Positions 34,365 through 46,700 are shown, numbered from the stretch's first letter. The stretch: 64,000 nucleotides of DNA from Hawksworthiomyces lignivorus (GCA_002917075.1 NTMA01000021.1:62001-126000), one strand, 5' to 3'. Numbers and translations: made by a program. The notes: generated by a model from the sequence alone, not told the origin.

Positions 34365-35728
34365 AGGACAGCAGAAGATATTCCAGTGCCGAGAACGAAA
34401 CGCTGCGTGGTTTTCTTCTTGGAGTTTCTTGGAGTCCCCTCTGCTGCGCTCGCCAGACACTATTTCCGAAATACGTACGTCGTCGTCCATACTCCGTACG
34501 CTCTCCGACATGCATCCATGCATCCGCGAAGGACAGAAACGAGCGCCCATTCATTATTGGCCACTCGCTAGTAGTGTATCTCTTTCAGGGGAAGGTTACT
34601 CAGTTCCGTCGACTGGCCAGGTCGAGGAAGAACAATGACGTAGGCGAGCGCAGGCGATACCGCCCAAAAGACGCAGAAAGGCCCGAAATAGCATAGACTA
34701 GCAGAGTTTTCCCCCATTTTTTTTTTCTTTTTCTTTTTCTTCCAGCACCTTCGCCTTGGGTCATGCGTCTGAAGAAAGCAACCCTTCCCTTAGTCTACGT
34801 ACGAGTATATTCCCGCGTCTCGAAGGCGGCCAGAACACGATAAAGAAGAGCCCTTAGCGAACAACGCACAGGCAACAATAGCCCACAAATGTCCCTTCCG
34901 AGTTTACTGGATATGCATGTATGAATTGCATGCTCAGACTTAGCGGGGCTTTCCCTCCCTGCCTCCCCTATCTCACTGTAAAAACTTGCCCCAAAGGAGG
35001 CGTCGGTCAGCCGACTAAAATGATGAAATGGATCGCCTGACCCGGTCGCGGCCGTTGCGTCTGCTCTCCTGTCAGAAGCGCTGGGTCCTTTTTCTGTAGT
35101 CTGCTACAGTCTGCTGCAATGTGCTGAGCTGCGCTTGGGTGCTCTTTGTCATAACCACCCTCGCTTTATTGCATGACTAAAAGTAGCATTGGTGACTTTT
35201 TGGCGACTTTGGTGCCTTTTTGGTGCGTTTTGGTGAGTTTTGGCTGCTTAGCCCGTTTTTCTCATGACTTTTTTGCTTTCTTTTTTCGGCGATTAGACGC
35301 ATATAATTCACACCCTACATGCATATTCCCTTATAAGTGCACCAGACCCATTTTCCGTCTTGCCACCCCCAGAAAACGCAAAAATCCGGCTACCACTGAA
35401 GAGAGTTTCATTCCGTTGATAATCGTCAGGCCCGGGCCAGGCACACGAAAAGATTTAAAGATTTCAGTCTTGGCGTTCTTTTTTTCTTTTATTTCTTCTA
35501 CTTTCCCTTCTTCTTCCCTCCTTTATTCCTTGGCCCATTACTTTCCTATTTGTAGCTATTTGTAGTCTTCACTGGACGTGAGCCTCTTCATATTGTCAAA
35601 ATCTTCTCATATATATCTTTCCTCCGTCTCCCTCCTTTTTAACTTCGTCTTTGGCGTTGGTATTTGGCCGACAAGACGACTCTTTGTGGTCTTACATACA
35701 TAAAACCCCTTGCTGCAGTGTCGCCAAG

Positions 35729-35761
35729 ATGCTGCCAAACTTCTACGGCTGCGCTCCGTAA
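35729..35761 (+). promoter_or_regulatory. Upstream ORF in the leader of the SPX-RING gene
   Basis: ATG at 35729 opens a ten-codon frame (MLPNFYGCAP) ending in TAA at 35759-35761, 70 bases before the main ATG at 35832. The context ccaagATG is good. If the transcript starts in the CT-rich zone upstream, this uORF would lower or control translation of the ligase. The start of transcription is not visible. Confidence 0.4.
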
Positions 35762-35831
35762 GAACACTACACAGTAGGACATCTATTCCAGGAGGATCGT
35801 GCAACCAGTCAGGGTCTCTCTCGACGGAATC

Positions 35832-37836
35832 ATGAAGTTTGCGCGCGAGTTTAAAGCCGCTCTCCAGAGCGGAGGTATGTCAAACGAAGACCCGTGTGGT
35901 ACACATGGGCGTGCAAAATACGCACATCTTCATGTACTGACCCCTTTCCCTGCAGATTTCCCTGAGGAGTGGTGCCAGGCCGCCATTCCGTATCCCACGC
36001 TGAAAAAATGCCTGAACAAGATCCGCGCCGAGTTCCAGGAGATGGGCCTGGACGCCGACTCGCTTCGCCAGCTGCTGGCGACGCAAGCCGTGTCATCGGG
36101 CGGTGATCAAATCCCACTAGCAAATTACAAATTCGAATGTACGTGATGGCATGGCCTTGGTTTTTGTTTCTGTTCTCTGCTTCACCTTTGAGTTAACAAG
36201 CACCCCCCCACCTTCCTCCAGTGAGCGACTATGACGTCCGCCCACATTTTACACTATTTGTCGACCTCGAGGACGGCGTCGTGGTAGACGCATCGCTGTC
36301 GCCGGCGTCTAGGGCCTTTTTAGAGAAGCACGCCGACTTGCGCCGAAGCTCCGTGGCCACGGTCGTTACCATCGCCACGGACACCAGCGCCGGCGACGAG
36401 GACCAGCCCATGCCCGACGCCGACACTGTCGTCCAGGAGGACCACAACCTGCTGGCGGTCGACCATCGGGACGACGACAGAGACAGCAGCGACCGCAGCT
36501 ACTCGCCGTCCTCCGTGTCGTCCCCCTCAGCCGACGGAGAGGCCCCGATCGACGGCTTCTCCCCGACCGAGGGCCTTTCCCCGGGCGACGGCCCCAGCGC
36601 CAGCGCCAGCGCCAGCAGCAGCCCCGCTGCTGCTGCTACTGCCGCCACCGTCGCCGGCCCCAGCGCGGGTGCCGGGAAAGACGGCGCCGCCCACAAGGGC
36701 TTCCAGCGCGTCGAGGTCTCGCTGACCGCCGACAGCGAGTTCTTCCAGATCATCTACCGCGACATGGCCCAGCTGGAGCGCATCAGCCAGGCCGAGCAGG
36801 CCGCCATCCTGGCTGAGATCCAGAAGCTGGGCAAGATAGTCGCCCAGGTCGCCAAGCCCGAGCGCCGGCGGCGGCTGCTCCTAGGCGGCGTCACTAAGCG
36901 CACCAGCGTCAGCGGCGCCAGCGGCGCCGGCGGTGGCAGCGGCACAGGCGCCGGCGGCGGTGCCAGCAGCGGCAGGGCCGTCGCCCAGCGCCAAAAGTAC
37001 GCCAGCGACCTGACCTTTTGGCGCGAGCTCTTCGAGCTGTACCTGGACGCCCAGGTCTTCTTCTCGACGCGCGAGCGCGACCACGGCAAGGCCCGCACCT
37101 CCGCCCAGGCCAGCCGCCAGCTCGACTGGTTCCAGGAGCAGGTGCGCAAGCGCGGCCTGCTCGAGCAGTTCCAGCTGCCCGACAGCGTCGCCGCCTACCA
37201 GCAGTTCCTGCTGCTCAACAAGCGCCTCTACCTCAACCTGCGCTTCCGCGAGCTGAACCAGACCGCCCAGGCCAAGATCCTCAAGAGTACGTGCCATTTT
37301 TGCTGTTTCCTATATGCGCGCCCTCGATTGCTTTTCATATACAATGTCCCGAGCCCGTCTCAGCTAACGTCTTCCGCCTCTTAGAATTCGACAAGTGGAC
37401 CGCCCTCGGCGTCTCGCGCACATTCCCGGACGCGCTATCGCACCACCACCACCACGACCTGCTCATCGAGGGCATGGCCCGCGACGTGTGCGCCCGCATC
37501 GCCGAGGACGTCGTGTCCGTCGTGCCGCGCCTCGAGGACTACACCTGCCCCGTGTGCCTCAGCCTGGCCTGGCTGCCCGTGCGCCTCAAGTGCCGCCACG
37601 TCTTCTGCGTCCGCTGCATCATCAAGATGCAGCGCGAGGAGCAGAAGTTCTGCCCGCTGTGCCGCGGCGAGGTCGTCATGCAGGCCGACGTCGACAACCT
37701 CGACGGCGACCTCGAAAAGTTCCTCAAGCTCTACTTCCGCGAGGAGGCCAAGGAGAAGCAGCGCGCCAACGAGATGGAGCGCGGCATCGAGCTGTTCGGC
37801 GAGGGCTACAAGCCGTACGCGTGCGTGCTGATGTGA
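35832..37836 (+). CDS. SPX-domain RING ubiquitin ligase with C-terminal CaaX box
   Basis: Four exons: 35832-35874, 35956-36138, 36222-37286, 37385-37836; 580 aa. The tiny first exon codes MKFAREFKAALQSG, the standard SPX start. The SPX domain is split by low-complexity insertions (Ser/Asp/Pro run near 160-235 and Gly/Ser run near 315-335). Its parts are IPYPTLKKCLNKI, the helix FFQIIYRDMAQLERI, and the Lys-rich end KILKKFDKW formed across the third splice. SPX domains bind inositol pyrophosphates and report phosphate status. A C3HC4 RING (CPVC, CRHVFCVRC, CPLC; about 484-522) predicts E2 binding. The protein ends ...YKPYACVLM, a CaaX motif of farnesylation type. Similar SPX-RING proteins in fungi are often named RING-14. 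A His run (SHHHHHD) precedes the RING. The substrate is unknown; a role in phosphate or vacuolar/membrane regulation is inferred. Confidence 0.92.
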
Positions 37837-38271
37837 TCGCTGTGCCCCCGTGCGGGCGAGAGAGAAGTCTGTGGAAGAAAGGAAAAGAAAGCGATCGGAT
37901 GATAGCAGTGATTTTGATTTTTGTTTTCCCCAAGGCAAGCGAATAGGACAGCAGCGGAGGACGACGGCGAACTAATATCCTAATGGTTTCCTTACAGAAA
38001 TTGGACTCTGAGGAGGAAGCGCAGCGTTTTTGTTCTATTGTTGGATATGAGCGGAAACAATTATACCCCATTTTCTTTCCTCTGGCAACAGCCAAAACCA
38101 GATCTATGACAGAAATCAGAAAAGAAAAAAAAAACGCCCAAGACGTTATATAACGAGATAAGAAAAGACAGATGCGCAAATGCAAAATAAAAATTTCCAA
38201 TTTATATTTTCTAAAAACTACCTAATCATAATACCAGATGCTTGCCGATTCCCTCTCTCATTTATGCAGCC
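37837..38271. other. Convergent intergenic region
   Basis: 435 bp between the stops of the SPX-RING gene and the cystathionine gamma-synthase gene. AATAAA-like signals (AAAATAAAAA near 38182) may serve as poly(A) signals. Nothing else is recognised. Confidence 0.5.
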
Positions 38272-40386
38272 CTACACGACTGCCGCCGCCGCCGCCAGTG
38301 CCGTCTCGAAGATGCCGCGCAGGGCCGTCGTGTCCTCGAGGCCGACGCTGACGCGCAGCAGGTCCGGGTCGACGCCGAGGCTCGCGCACCAGTCGAGCTC
38401 CTGGAAGTGCGCGAGCACGACGTAGGGGGACGTCAGGGTAAAGTTGGTGCCCAGGGAGGGGCCCTTGGCCGTCTCGACAGCGTCGAAGAAGGCGATGGCC
38501 TGGTCCTTGCGGTGGAAGCTGAAGGAGAGCAGGCCGCCGTAGCCGCCGACGCGGCCGCCAGCTGCGGCGGCGCTGTTAGCGGCAGAGGCCCCCACGCGGC
38601 ACGCCTCGTAGTTGGCCCGCGAGGGCCCGTACTTGGGATAGTGCAGGGCCTTCACCATGGGGCTGGCGTGCAGGATGTCGCAGATGGCCTCGGCGTTGGC
38701 GTTGATGCGATCGACGCGCGCCGCAAAGTCCCGGCTGTTGCGCTCCATGAATATGACGTCCTCGGGCCAGTAGGCGTTGGGGTCGTACAACTCTACGGCG
38801 ACCGCCTTGAGCGCGGCGTAGTAGCGGCTCTGGGGATTCAGCACCAGGCTGCCGCCCATGACGTTGCAGTCGCCCGAGAAGATCTTGGTCAGGCTGCTGA
38901 CGACGACGTCGGCAAACGGCAGCACGTTGACGTTAGCAAAGGTGCCAATGGTCTCGTCGACCACGACGGCGAAGTCGTAGGCGTCGGCCAGCCGCCGGAT
39001 GCGCCCCAGGTTAGGGCAGGTCAGCAGCGGGTTGCCGGGGAACTCGCAGAACAGTCCCAAGAACCGCTCGCCGCCCTTCAGGCGGGCCTCCAGATCGTCC
39101 AGGTCGGCCTCGGACGCGTGCCCGTAGAACAGGCAGCCGGCGCCAAACTTCTGCAAGATCTTGAGCGTATCGACATAGGGGAAGCCGAAGTTGATGCTCC
39201 GGCGGTCGCTGCAGTCGGGGCGTGCCGCCAACAGGTACTGGTGGGCATTGAAGACGGCGTTCATACCGCAAGGCAGCAGATACACGTTCTCCTCGCGCAC
39301 AGCAGCGACACCACCGCGCAAGTTGGTACTGCCCTCGCCTTCGCTGCTCTTTTCGGACGACGCCTGCTGCGACTCTGCATGCCGGTCGATGTCTACGTCG
39401 TTGTCGGCCGTCAGGGCTCCGGTGATGCGCCGCCTGATAGCCGACTTTGCCCTACGCACAAATGACAGGTCTAGATTGCGACCAAAACGCTCTTCTAAAA
39501 AGCGGGCCGTCTCCTCTTCGTCTTCGTCGCTACCTCCGCTGGCCGGCGAGGCTGGCCGGCCGTTGGCTGCTGGTACCGCCGTCGCTGCTGGTACCACGCC
39601 AGCCAGCTCAGGAGACATGGGTCTGCGGTAACGCTTCGGACCGCGGAACGGCTTCATACCAGTCAACGCTGGCGTAGCGGCTGGCGCCGAAGTTGCTGTC
39701 CCATTGGTACCCGGTGTGCCATCGTCTAGCTGGCGCACCAAGAGGCCCTCTGTAAATAGCCTGTGGCAATATTCGGCACGGCGACTTGAAACGCCGTCAC
39801 CAGAATGCTGCCAGTACTGTTTGGCGAAAGGGAAAACATCCGGGTGAAAGATGACAGCCGAAATAGTCGGGGCCAGGGGGCGGAAAGGGGCAGACTTGGG
39901 ATTGGTGAGGTCTAGGCCTAGATGGACGACACTCAACCCCTCCAGAATGGATGGCGGCGTCGCATACTTGTTTACGAAAGACAGACAGCGAGTTGCGGCC
40001 CTGCGGCTAGGAAAAAGCATGGCGGTCTGGCCAGGTTGGCCAAAACGCTCAGCAATGTCAGCAGCAAAGGCTTTGATGCTGTTGTGGATGAAGAATCTGC
40101 GTTGTTCAGTTTACATGATATCTCGCCTCGTCTCATGCTTTACTCATCTCAGAGGGCTTTGCGCTCACCTTGGATAGCCCGTTGTTAATCGTGACATGAC
40201 CCACGGTTGTCCCTCCTCGTAGCCCACGTTAGAGCCCCATGTGGGCAACGAAACACTCACAGCCTTGTGAACCAGAGAGTCAGTCACTAATGAATACCCC
40301 TTTCTCATTTGTCCTGCGAATGATCCAAGAAACTCACATGAGCTGTATCGGGAGGAATAGACTCGCCGAGTGCGATTGACGGCATG
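38272..40386 (-). CDS. STR2: Cystathionine gamma-synthase (methionine biosynthesis)
   Basis: Three exons: 40339-40386, 40169-40263, 38272-40096; 655 aa. The enzyme joins an O-acyl-homoserine and cysteine to cystathionine using PLP, the first step of transsulfuration toward methionine (STR2 of yeast, met-7 of Neurospora). The N-terminus [16 protein letters not shown] and the block [19 protein letters not shown], formed across the first splice, are hallmarks of the fungal enzyme. [13 protein letters not shown] spans the second splice. The PLP fold follows: [30 protein letters not shown] (PLP-contacting Asp), and the Schiff-base Lys in SSLTKIFSG (about 451). An insertion of about 130 residues, Ser/Pro/acidic then Arg-rich (near 140-270), makes it longer than bacterial MetB (about 390 aa); fungal members share such an extension. 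Both small 5' exons are needed for the conserved start. Confidence 0.94.
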
Positions 40387-42128
40387 GTCAACTCAGTGCC
40401 ACCGATTAGGGGGTAAACAAATAATAAGAAACGAGGATGTGTATACTAAATGGAGGCCAGTCAAAGACTGTCAATAATTTTTCCCTGCTAGCTCGTTCAG
40501 AGCTTGCTTCAATGGCTGTTGCTTTTGATATATCTTGCTTCAAGAGCCTACCTACACAATGTTGATGCCCAAGAAGGTGAGGATTCGGTGTCACACCGAC
40601 TTGTAGACAAGAGAAAAAGACCGTTCCGAAGGACAGGAAAAGGGAGGATATGTGGAGATGATATCTGTTCAATACTCCAGAGACAGTTCACCCTTAAAAA
40701 AGTCTAGAAGAGCCAAAGGAAAAAGTTTGGGGGTCCCCTGTCATGTGAGTCAAACGTCGACGTCGACTTTCGTCTCAATTTTTATTAAGCCAAGTCCCTC
40801 GCGTGCATGGACAGCTGCATCTACCAACGCACGCTCTGCAAATGCAACTGCAAGTTCGCCAGTTATCTTGATTTCTTTGTTTCACCGTCGTGGGAGCCAC
40901 TTGGTCGCCCTTCTGTCCTTTTCAGTTCTTTTCTCTCCTATTTATGAAGCTTTTTTGTGATCTAAGTACCCCTCGGTTAAAGCGATGATACATAGTAATC
41001 AACTAGTTTCCTTTGAATTGAATATAGACGACTAAGGAAATTTTAGCTTGATAGCCGACTATCGGAGGCAAATTTTTCCTATTTCATATGGACCTGGACT
41101 CTTCCATCTCTTATCTCAAACATACGTGCCTAGTTTATTAATAGCGTAGTCATTTCTTATTATTCTAACAGCTTGACGTCGATGACGATCTACGATTTTC
41201 AGAGACGTGCTGCTTCGGACTCTGTTGACTCTCTCTGATTGTGCAGCATATCAAAAATCCACTGGATTTTTGTTTTATTACCTACCTCGTCCAACCGGTG
41301 TAACTTACACACTTTTTCCCACAGTCGGCAAAGCTACGAATCCACATATCTCTAGAACGTCACATCTTTGTTATCTGTTGTCCGCAATGTCCATCCCACT
41401 CATGCGGTTGATGGGATTACACGTCAGCTGTATCTTGCAATTCTAAACGTAATATTGAGGGATGTAGCTCGCGGGATGGACTTGAGGGATCGCAGAAATC
41501 TCGAGAGAACGTGGGAGTCCGCAGGGAATCCGGCAAACCGCCGTGCTTCTCGAAGAATGGCGTAATCGTCGATAATTGTTCAGGAACCGACACTTCCCCG
41601 CATTCACCCCCGTCACAAGAGCACCTCTCCAAGTAGAGTTGGTGGGTATTACGCTGCATGAAACTGTGTGGAACGTGATGTATGTCATCGTGTCTCATTA
41701 TATCTCCAAATATAAACGAACAAATCCGACGTATCCAAAACACGCATTCCACATCTCAGTGAAGACGCGTGGAGGCAAACTGCCAGTCCTCTCGTGTCCC
41801 TTCCACCATGTTCTCTCTGCTGGGATTCTCGCCCTTTATGGGGGCACAGATTGCTCTGTTTAAAGTATAAAGTAATACAACCAAAGAAAAGTAGTCTCTC
41901 AGTCCTCTCTCTTCTCCGTTTGTTTGTATGTTGGTATGTTTGCAAAAATATAAGATCAAAATAGACAAAAACCAAAAAGCCGACTAGTCCCCGGTATGAT
42001 ATTGAACGAGAGACAACATGCAAACCCCAAATAGATAATCCAAGGTAATTATACCGACAGTAAAAGATAAGACGATCAAAAAGCATGAAACACAACCAAA
42101 TCCCAAAATAGTGCAAGACAGAACATCA
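40387..42128. other. Gene-free stretch, 1.7 kb
   Basis: Promoter side of the cystathionine gamma-synthase gene and 3' side of the VOC-domain gene, both leftward. 40960-41200 is AT-rich. No gene or RNA was recognised. Confidence 0.5.
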
Positions 42129-43772
42129 TTAATGATACCGACGCCCGCGGCTGCCGACGCAGCTGATGCTATCGCTTGGCGCGACGCTGTCATTATCGTC
42201 GTCAAATGCAATGCCATCATCATCATCGTAGGCTTCATCCCACCGTGCATGACTGCTGCCGACGCCACTGGCAGGCAGGGGCATATTGCGCGCAGATATA
42301 TAGCTGCCAGACCGGCTGACATTTTGGCGCGCAGCGGCACTGCGACTCGAGTTCGGTGGGATAGATGGCAGCCGGCTGCCACCGCCGCTTCCTCGAATAG
42401 TACGATGGCTGCGCGTGCCCGACACGTAGCTACCGCGGTCGGCGCGGTCGGCGGCATCGCCGCTACCATAGTCAAAGGTAGCGCTGCGTTGAGGCGAATG
42501 AGGCACGGCGGCAGGCCCGCGTCGGCTTGACACATAGGTGACGCTACCATTGGGTCGAGCCTCCCCACCCGACAGCATAAGAGGCACGCGGTCGAGCGGA
42601 GCCTCGCTGCGAGCACGCGTCCCCGACGAGCCGCCGCCCGTCCGGTACTGTCGCGAAGAATAGTGGCTGCGCCCGGCATCGTAATCATACAAATCTTCGA
42701 CTTCTCGGCTCTCTTTCCGTGATCTTGATCGCATGCCTTCGTTGGTGTCATACTGGCTTCCAGTATATGGTGGCACCGGATCTGGGAATGTTGACCGGCG
42801 TTGGAAAGTCGGTACCGCAGTCGCTTCATCGTATTCGCGGTCGCGAGCCGATCGACTGCGAGACCGAGAGCCGCTGCGCATCACTGAGTAAGTCAGAGCG
42901 GCGCCGGCAACAGCTCCGACAGCAGCATACCCGAGCATGCTGGCGACACCGCCGCTGCTCAGACCCTTAGAGTGCTCGCGTGTCGAGTGACGGGGGGACG
43001 ATGTTTCGTACGCAGCTGCCGACGTGGAGGTGGCACTACGCCGAAGCGTGCTAGAGCCACCACCGTGGTAGCGGGTCCCAGATGTGGGTGGGGCAGTGTC
43101 ATAGTAGCCATAGTCGTAATTATCAGACATCTCGCGGTACCGGGAGCTGCCGCCTCGGCCTCCGTAGGAATGAGAGACTTCAGCCGAAGGTGTGTCATAG
43201 GAATAGCGGAGAACACGATTGGAGCCGTAGTCATTCGCCTGGCGGTGCCTCGAAGACGATGATCCACCGTAGTGGGAAGAGTAGCTGTAAGGTGACGGCA
43301 TATAGCTGACCTCCATAGTGTTTCCGTCGAAATCTGTTACGCGAGCACAGACCTCACTGTCGTCAAGGGCGTCAGTAGCAGCACCGATGGCGGTAGCAGA
43401 ATCGTTTTCGAGACTCGCGCGGGTTCCAATTACAGCGGCAGACCGAGGGTGCGCCTTCAAAGCAGCAGCATGAAAGTCGTTAACGGCGTCTAGCGAGTCG
43501 GCTGAGAGGGTGAGACGGCAAGTCCTGAGCGGTCGGTCCTCAGTCGCAGCAACTTGGCGGATTTGGAAGAGAGGCTTGTTGTCATCGATAGTGCCAAAAG
43601 TAAGAGAAGGCTGGTCTGGAGAAGAAGAGGACTTTTTAAAGGAAGACGAAGAAGACGATGGAGGGGGAAGGGCGGGAAGAGCAGACAAATATCTAATTCC
43701 CAGGGGATGAGTGACTGCAGAGAAGAAAGAAGAAGCCGAAGACAAACGGCTGACTTCAATAATTGGAAGCAT
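42129..43772 (-). CDS. VOC/glyoxalase-like domain protein with Ser/Arg/Tyr-rich tail and one hydrophobic segment
   Basis: Single exon of 547 aa. The start is the ATG at 43772 (MLPIIEVSRLSSASSFFSAV); the frame opens further upstream with a GTG, but this N-terminus is typical of the fungal family. Residues 1-165 fit a VOC fold: LSSASSFFSAVTHPLGIRYL, LFQIRQV, DAVNDFHAAALKAHPRS and the closing VTDFDGNTMEVSY. The glyoxalase metal ligands are not all evident, so catalysis is uncertain. The remaining 380 residues are low-complexity, rich in Ser, Tyr, Arg and Gly (SSHYGGSSSSRHRQ). They are interrupted by one Gly/Ala hydrophobic stretch at about 271-295 (VASMLGYAAVGAVAGAALTY) that could cross or enter a membrane. 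An acidic C-terminus (DEAYDDDDG) follows. Function unknown. Confidence 0.82.
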   Translation of the reverse strand: MLPIIEVSRLSSASSFFSAVTHPLGIRYLSALPALPPPSSSSSSFKKSSSSPDQPSLTFGTIDDNKPLFQIRQVAATEDRPLRTCRLTLSADSLDAVNDFHAAALKAHPRSAAVIGTRASLENDSATAIGAATDALDDSEVCARVTDFDGNTMEVSYMPSPYSYSSHYGGSSSSRHRQANDYGSNRVLRYSYDTPSAEVSHSYGGRGGSSRYREMSDNYDYGYYDTAPPTSGTRYHGGGSSTLRRSATSTSAAAYETSSPRHSTREHSKGLSSGGVASMLGYAAVGAVAGAALTYSVMRSGSRSRSRSARDREYDEATAVPTFQRRSTFPDPVPPYTGSQYDTNEGMRSRSRKESREVEDLYDYDAGRSHYSSRQYRTGGGSSGTRARSEAPLDRVPLMLSGGEARPNGSVTYVSSRRGPAAVPHSPQRSATFDYGSGDAADRADRGSYVSGTRSHRTIRGSGGGSRLPSIPPNSSRSAAARQNVSRSGSYISARNMPLPASGVGSSHARWDEAYDDDDGIAFDDDNDSVAPSDSISCVGSRGRRYH

Positions 43773-46700
43773 GGGGATGGAGTGAGAAGGCGTCGGAATA
43801 TGTAAGAGAGTTTCGCAAGCCACTTTGAGAGCTATACCGTCTTATGACCAGGCGCTGGGGATCGGCCGGTTGGTGCGAGTGGTGTGGTACTGGAACCGTA
43901 GTAGCGTGGGTAAAGGGGGGGCCGTCTTCTCAGCGGCAAAAGTGCAATACCTATTGTAAATGGAGCGTGCGGTGGGCAAGGTGGGTGGGAAAGGGGGTGC
44001 GGAGAGGTAGTGGGACCGAACTTGGCCAGGGCTGGGCCAGGGTCAGATAGGTGAAAGCGAGGCGAAAGATGCACTCTGAACGAGAAGTCTTTAGTAGGCA
44101 AGCAGCCGGCTCCGGTCTCTAACCAAGATGGGCTGTGCAAAACTTCTTTACTGATAATCCCTCCGTATTATTTCAGCAGCAAAAGGTCCGGTTCTGGGTA
44201 TTAGTGTAAGCTTGTATTTTGTATAGCTCTGAGGAGGCGCCGAGAAGTGTGACACAGCGATGTCACTGCATGCGTGGTGGACGAATTTGTGATGAAACTA
44301 CCGCGGGCAGTCACAAGATAATGTCGATTGTTTGGCTTTGGTTGGCTCGGTTTTCTTCGTCGATATTCTCCTGATTTTTGCCCTTTGCGTCTCTTTCATT
44401 TCTCTCTCTTCTTTTCTCTACCACAGTGGAAGATGCTGCCTTTATCTTTATCCCTGTCTCTGCTTCCTAGCAACGTTGGCTGCGGAGCGGGTCTCTGCCA
44501 ACGCATTGTTGCGGCCCTGGATGACCATGCCTGAAATTTCTCCTCTATTTTGCCATCGGGTCTCCAGAACGGTCCCTGAGATCCATCTGTCTGCTGGATT
44601 TGCTAATGTTTTTGTCATTCAGGCCGTCTGTATGTCTCTGCCCGTATATTTTGCAGCCCAGCCAGCCCTGTCTGGGCTTTTGGAGGAAATCAGTCGTCTC
44701 CACCAGAGCATTCAGCTTGCATAAGAGGAGCGATACTATTTTTCCTAATGTTCATATGTATGTACATCCTCCGTAGTTACTTGTATTCCTCATTCCTTCT
44801 CTGCACTCGCCTCAGCCAAATGGCTGGCTTTCCGAGCTGGCAACCTGCCGTAGCCGCTCCACATTTGCAGGGGATGCAAAGGTGCAGTAGTGCCAGGCGG
44901 ACAGGGCAAAAATGCTCGTGGGAAGTACGAAGCGTGCCTTTTTTGTTTGGCTGCTGCGTTTGTAAAGGAGGGTGGCGTAACCTGTTTTGTTCGCAGCTAT
45001 GTGGGCTCTTCTCCCGCAACGAAATGTACGGAGGTACTAGAAGAGACGTATTACACGGAATGACAAACATGAATACGCAAGACTGTTATCCTTTGTGCCG
45101 TTTTGGACGTGTCGTATCTATCTGGACAACTGCAAGACTGGCAGAGTGGTCTTGCAGCGTGAGATAGACGAGACGGATGGCCGTAGTTGACGCCAAGGCG
45201 ATGGACTCGATCCAACCACAGGCCACTAAAATGCAGCTCGCACCCACCGTATCTGACATGGGCTCTGCTTCTCTCGTTCTGCCCGTGTCTCACTATCAGC
45301 GACCTGCTGATCGTACCCCTTTCCTCTTTGGTGCTGGAGCGCTGTAGGATATCAGGCACAAGGGCCGAGCACAAGAGCACGAATGGAAGGCGTAAGAACT
45401 CAGAAAACCCGCAAGAGAGCCACACGAACCACTGCACCCTTCCCACCATGGAAACCACACGAGCCACATGCCCAGGTTGGCCCAGGCCACGCTGCCATCA
45501 CCGCCCGCTCTATCCGCCAGTGACCATGTGTAATAAGTGTCACCGAGAAGTTCCGTAACGTGGTGAAAGAAACGACCCTGAAGGAACCAACCATCTCAAG
45601 GGCCGCCGACGCCACTCACACATAGGCGTCCGGCCTCTGTGGCCTTCTCTATCTAACCACTAATTGGGTCCTTCCTTGACAAGCGGGCCGACAGAAACGG
45701 TAGCTCGGATTTGGAAACCTAGCGGGATTCGCCCCTCCTAAGACCATCTCTCCCGCCTCCCGCAGTTATGCGACCTGCGTTGCGGCCGCTGGGGCAAAGT
45801 GCCGTCGTATTCATACAGTAGTGGTAGGGGCAATCAGAGGTGGAAGAGGGGCAAAAAAGAGGCGTAAGTATTGTTGCGTAATCCAAGAGTGATTAAATTC
45901 CCGGTGAACTTAGTAAAACGCGGGAGTGCGGTAAGCTAAGCGTAAGGCATCAGGGCATCCTGGTGTGAGAGCTGAGAAAAATAAGAAAAAAATAGCTCGC
46001 ATCATTGTGACTATTCTCTCACGTCAAATCTATCTATCTAAGAGTTCTCATACAGGAGTCTTCCATTCCCGTGGCGATGACCGTGTCAGCCAGTCAACTG
46101 CAGCACTGGTCAGAGCTGTGACAAGTCAGGCAAAGGCGTTTCGTTCATTCAACACCAAACCGAGAAAGAGCGACTGCAACCACATCGGTCATCTCACCAG
46201 AGCAAAAAAGGAAACTACATTGGCGCCGCCTCTCGTCTCTCATTCTTCTCTCTCTCTCTTACCATTCGACATGCTCGAGTCTCTTGCTAAACGAGAAGGA
46301 GGGGCAAAAGTCGAAAAGGTCGGTATAAGCTGCATAGCTTATGAATGGAGTGCACATCACTTAAACATGCTTCTTTCAACATGTGCAAAAGGAGTAACGA
46401 AAACGAGCAATTCACAATACACTTTGGAGCTCTTGGAAGCCCATGCAGAAACCACAGAATAGGGAACCCGTATCCAATAGACGTGTCTAAATGCGATGTT
46501 GCCCCTCTCTCCTCATATTAAGGCACCACTCTCCTGTCCACTCAGTCCACCTCCTATAAGAGACATCGAGGAGAATGATTGGCCAAAACGTGCAAAAGAA
46601 GAGCCACTGAACAGGCCAGAGTCCAAACGAACAAGAAGCTCGCGCTGCCAACCAATGTGGTTTTAGTGCTGTTTCTTAAGTGTGCTCTTGGCTTTTTGTC

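Larger units (their letters stand above)
33742..35831. promoter_or_regulatory. Divergent intergenic region between JJJ1 and the SPX-RING gene
   Basis: 2.1 kb with the promoters of both genes. It contains a perfect 12-bp inverted repeat (34329-34364), one TACTCCGTA (34490-34498), and CT-rich + strand tracts at 35480-35640 that look like the leader of the SPX-RING gene. A short upstream ORF is found at 35729-35761. Reading frames of 130-150 codons at 34105-34571 overlap on both strands and show no recognisable family. Confidence 0.45.

Noticed and set aside
38242..39465. A 407-codon frame on the + strand
   Set aside because: Antisense of the PLP domain of cystathionine gamma-synthase, whose motifs are unmistakable on the - strand.
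45965..46462. A 165-codon + strand frame
   Set aside because: No likeness to any family I know and no exon-like codon bias.
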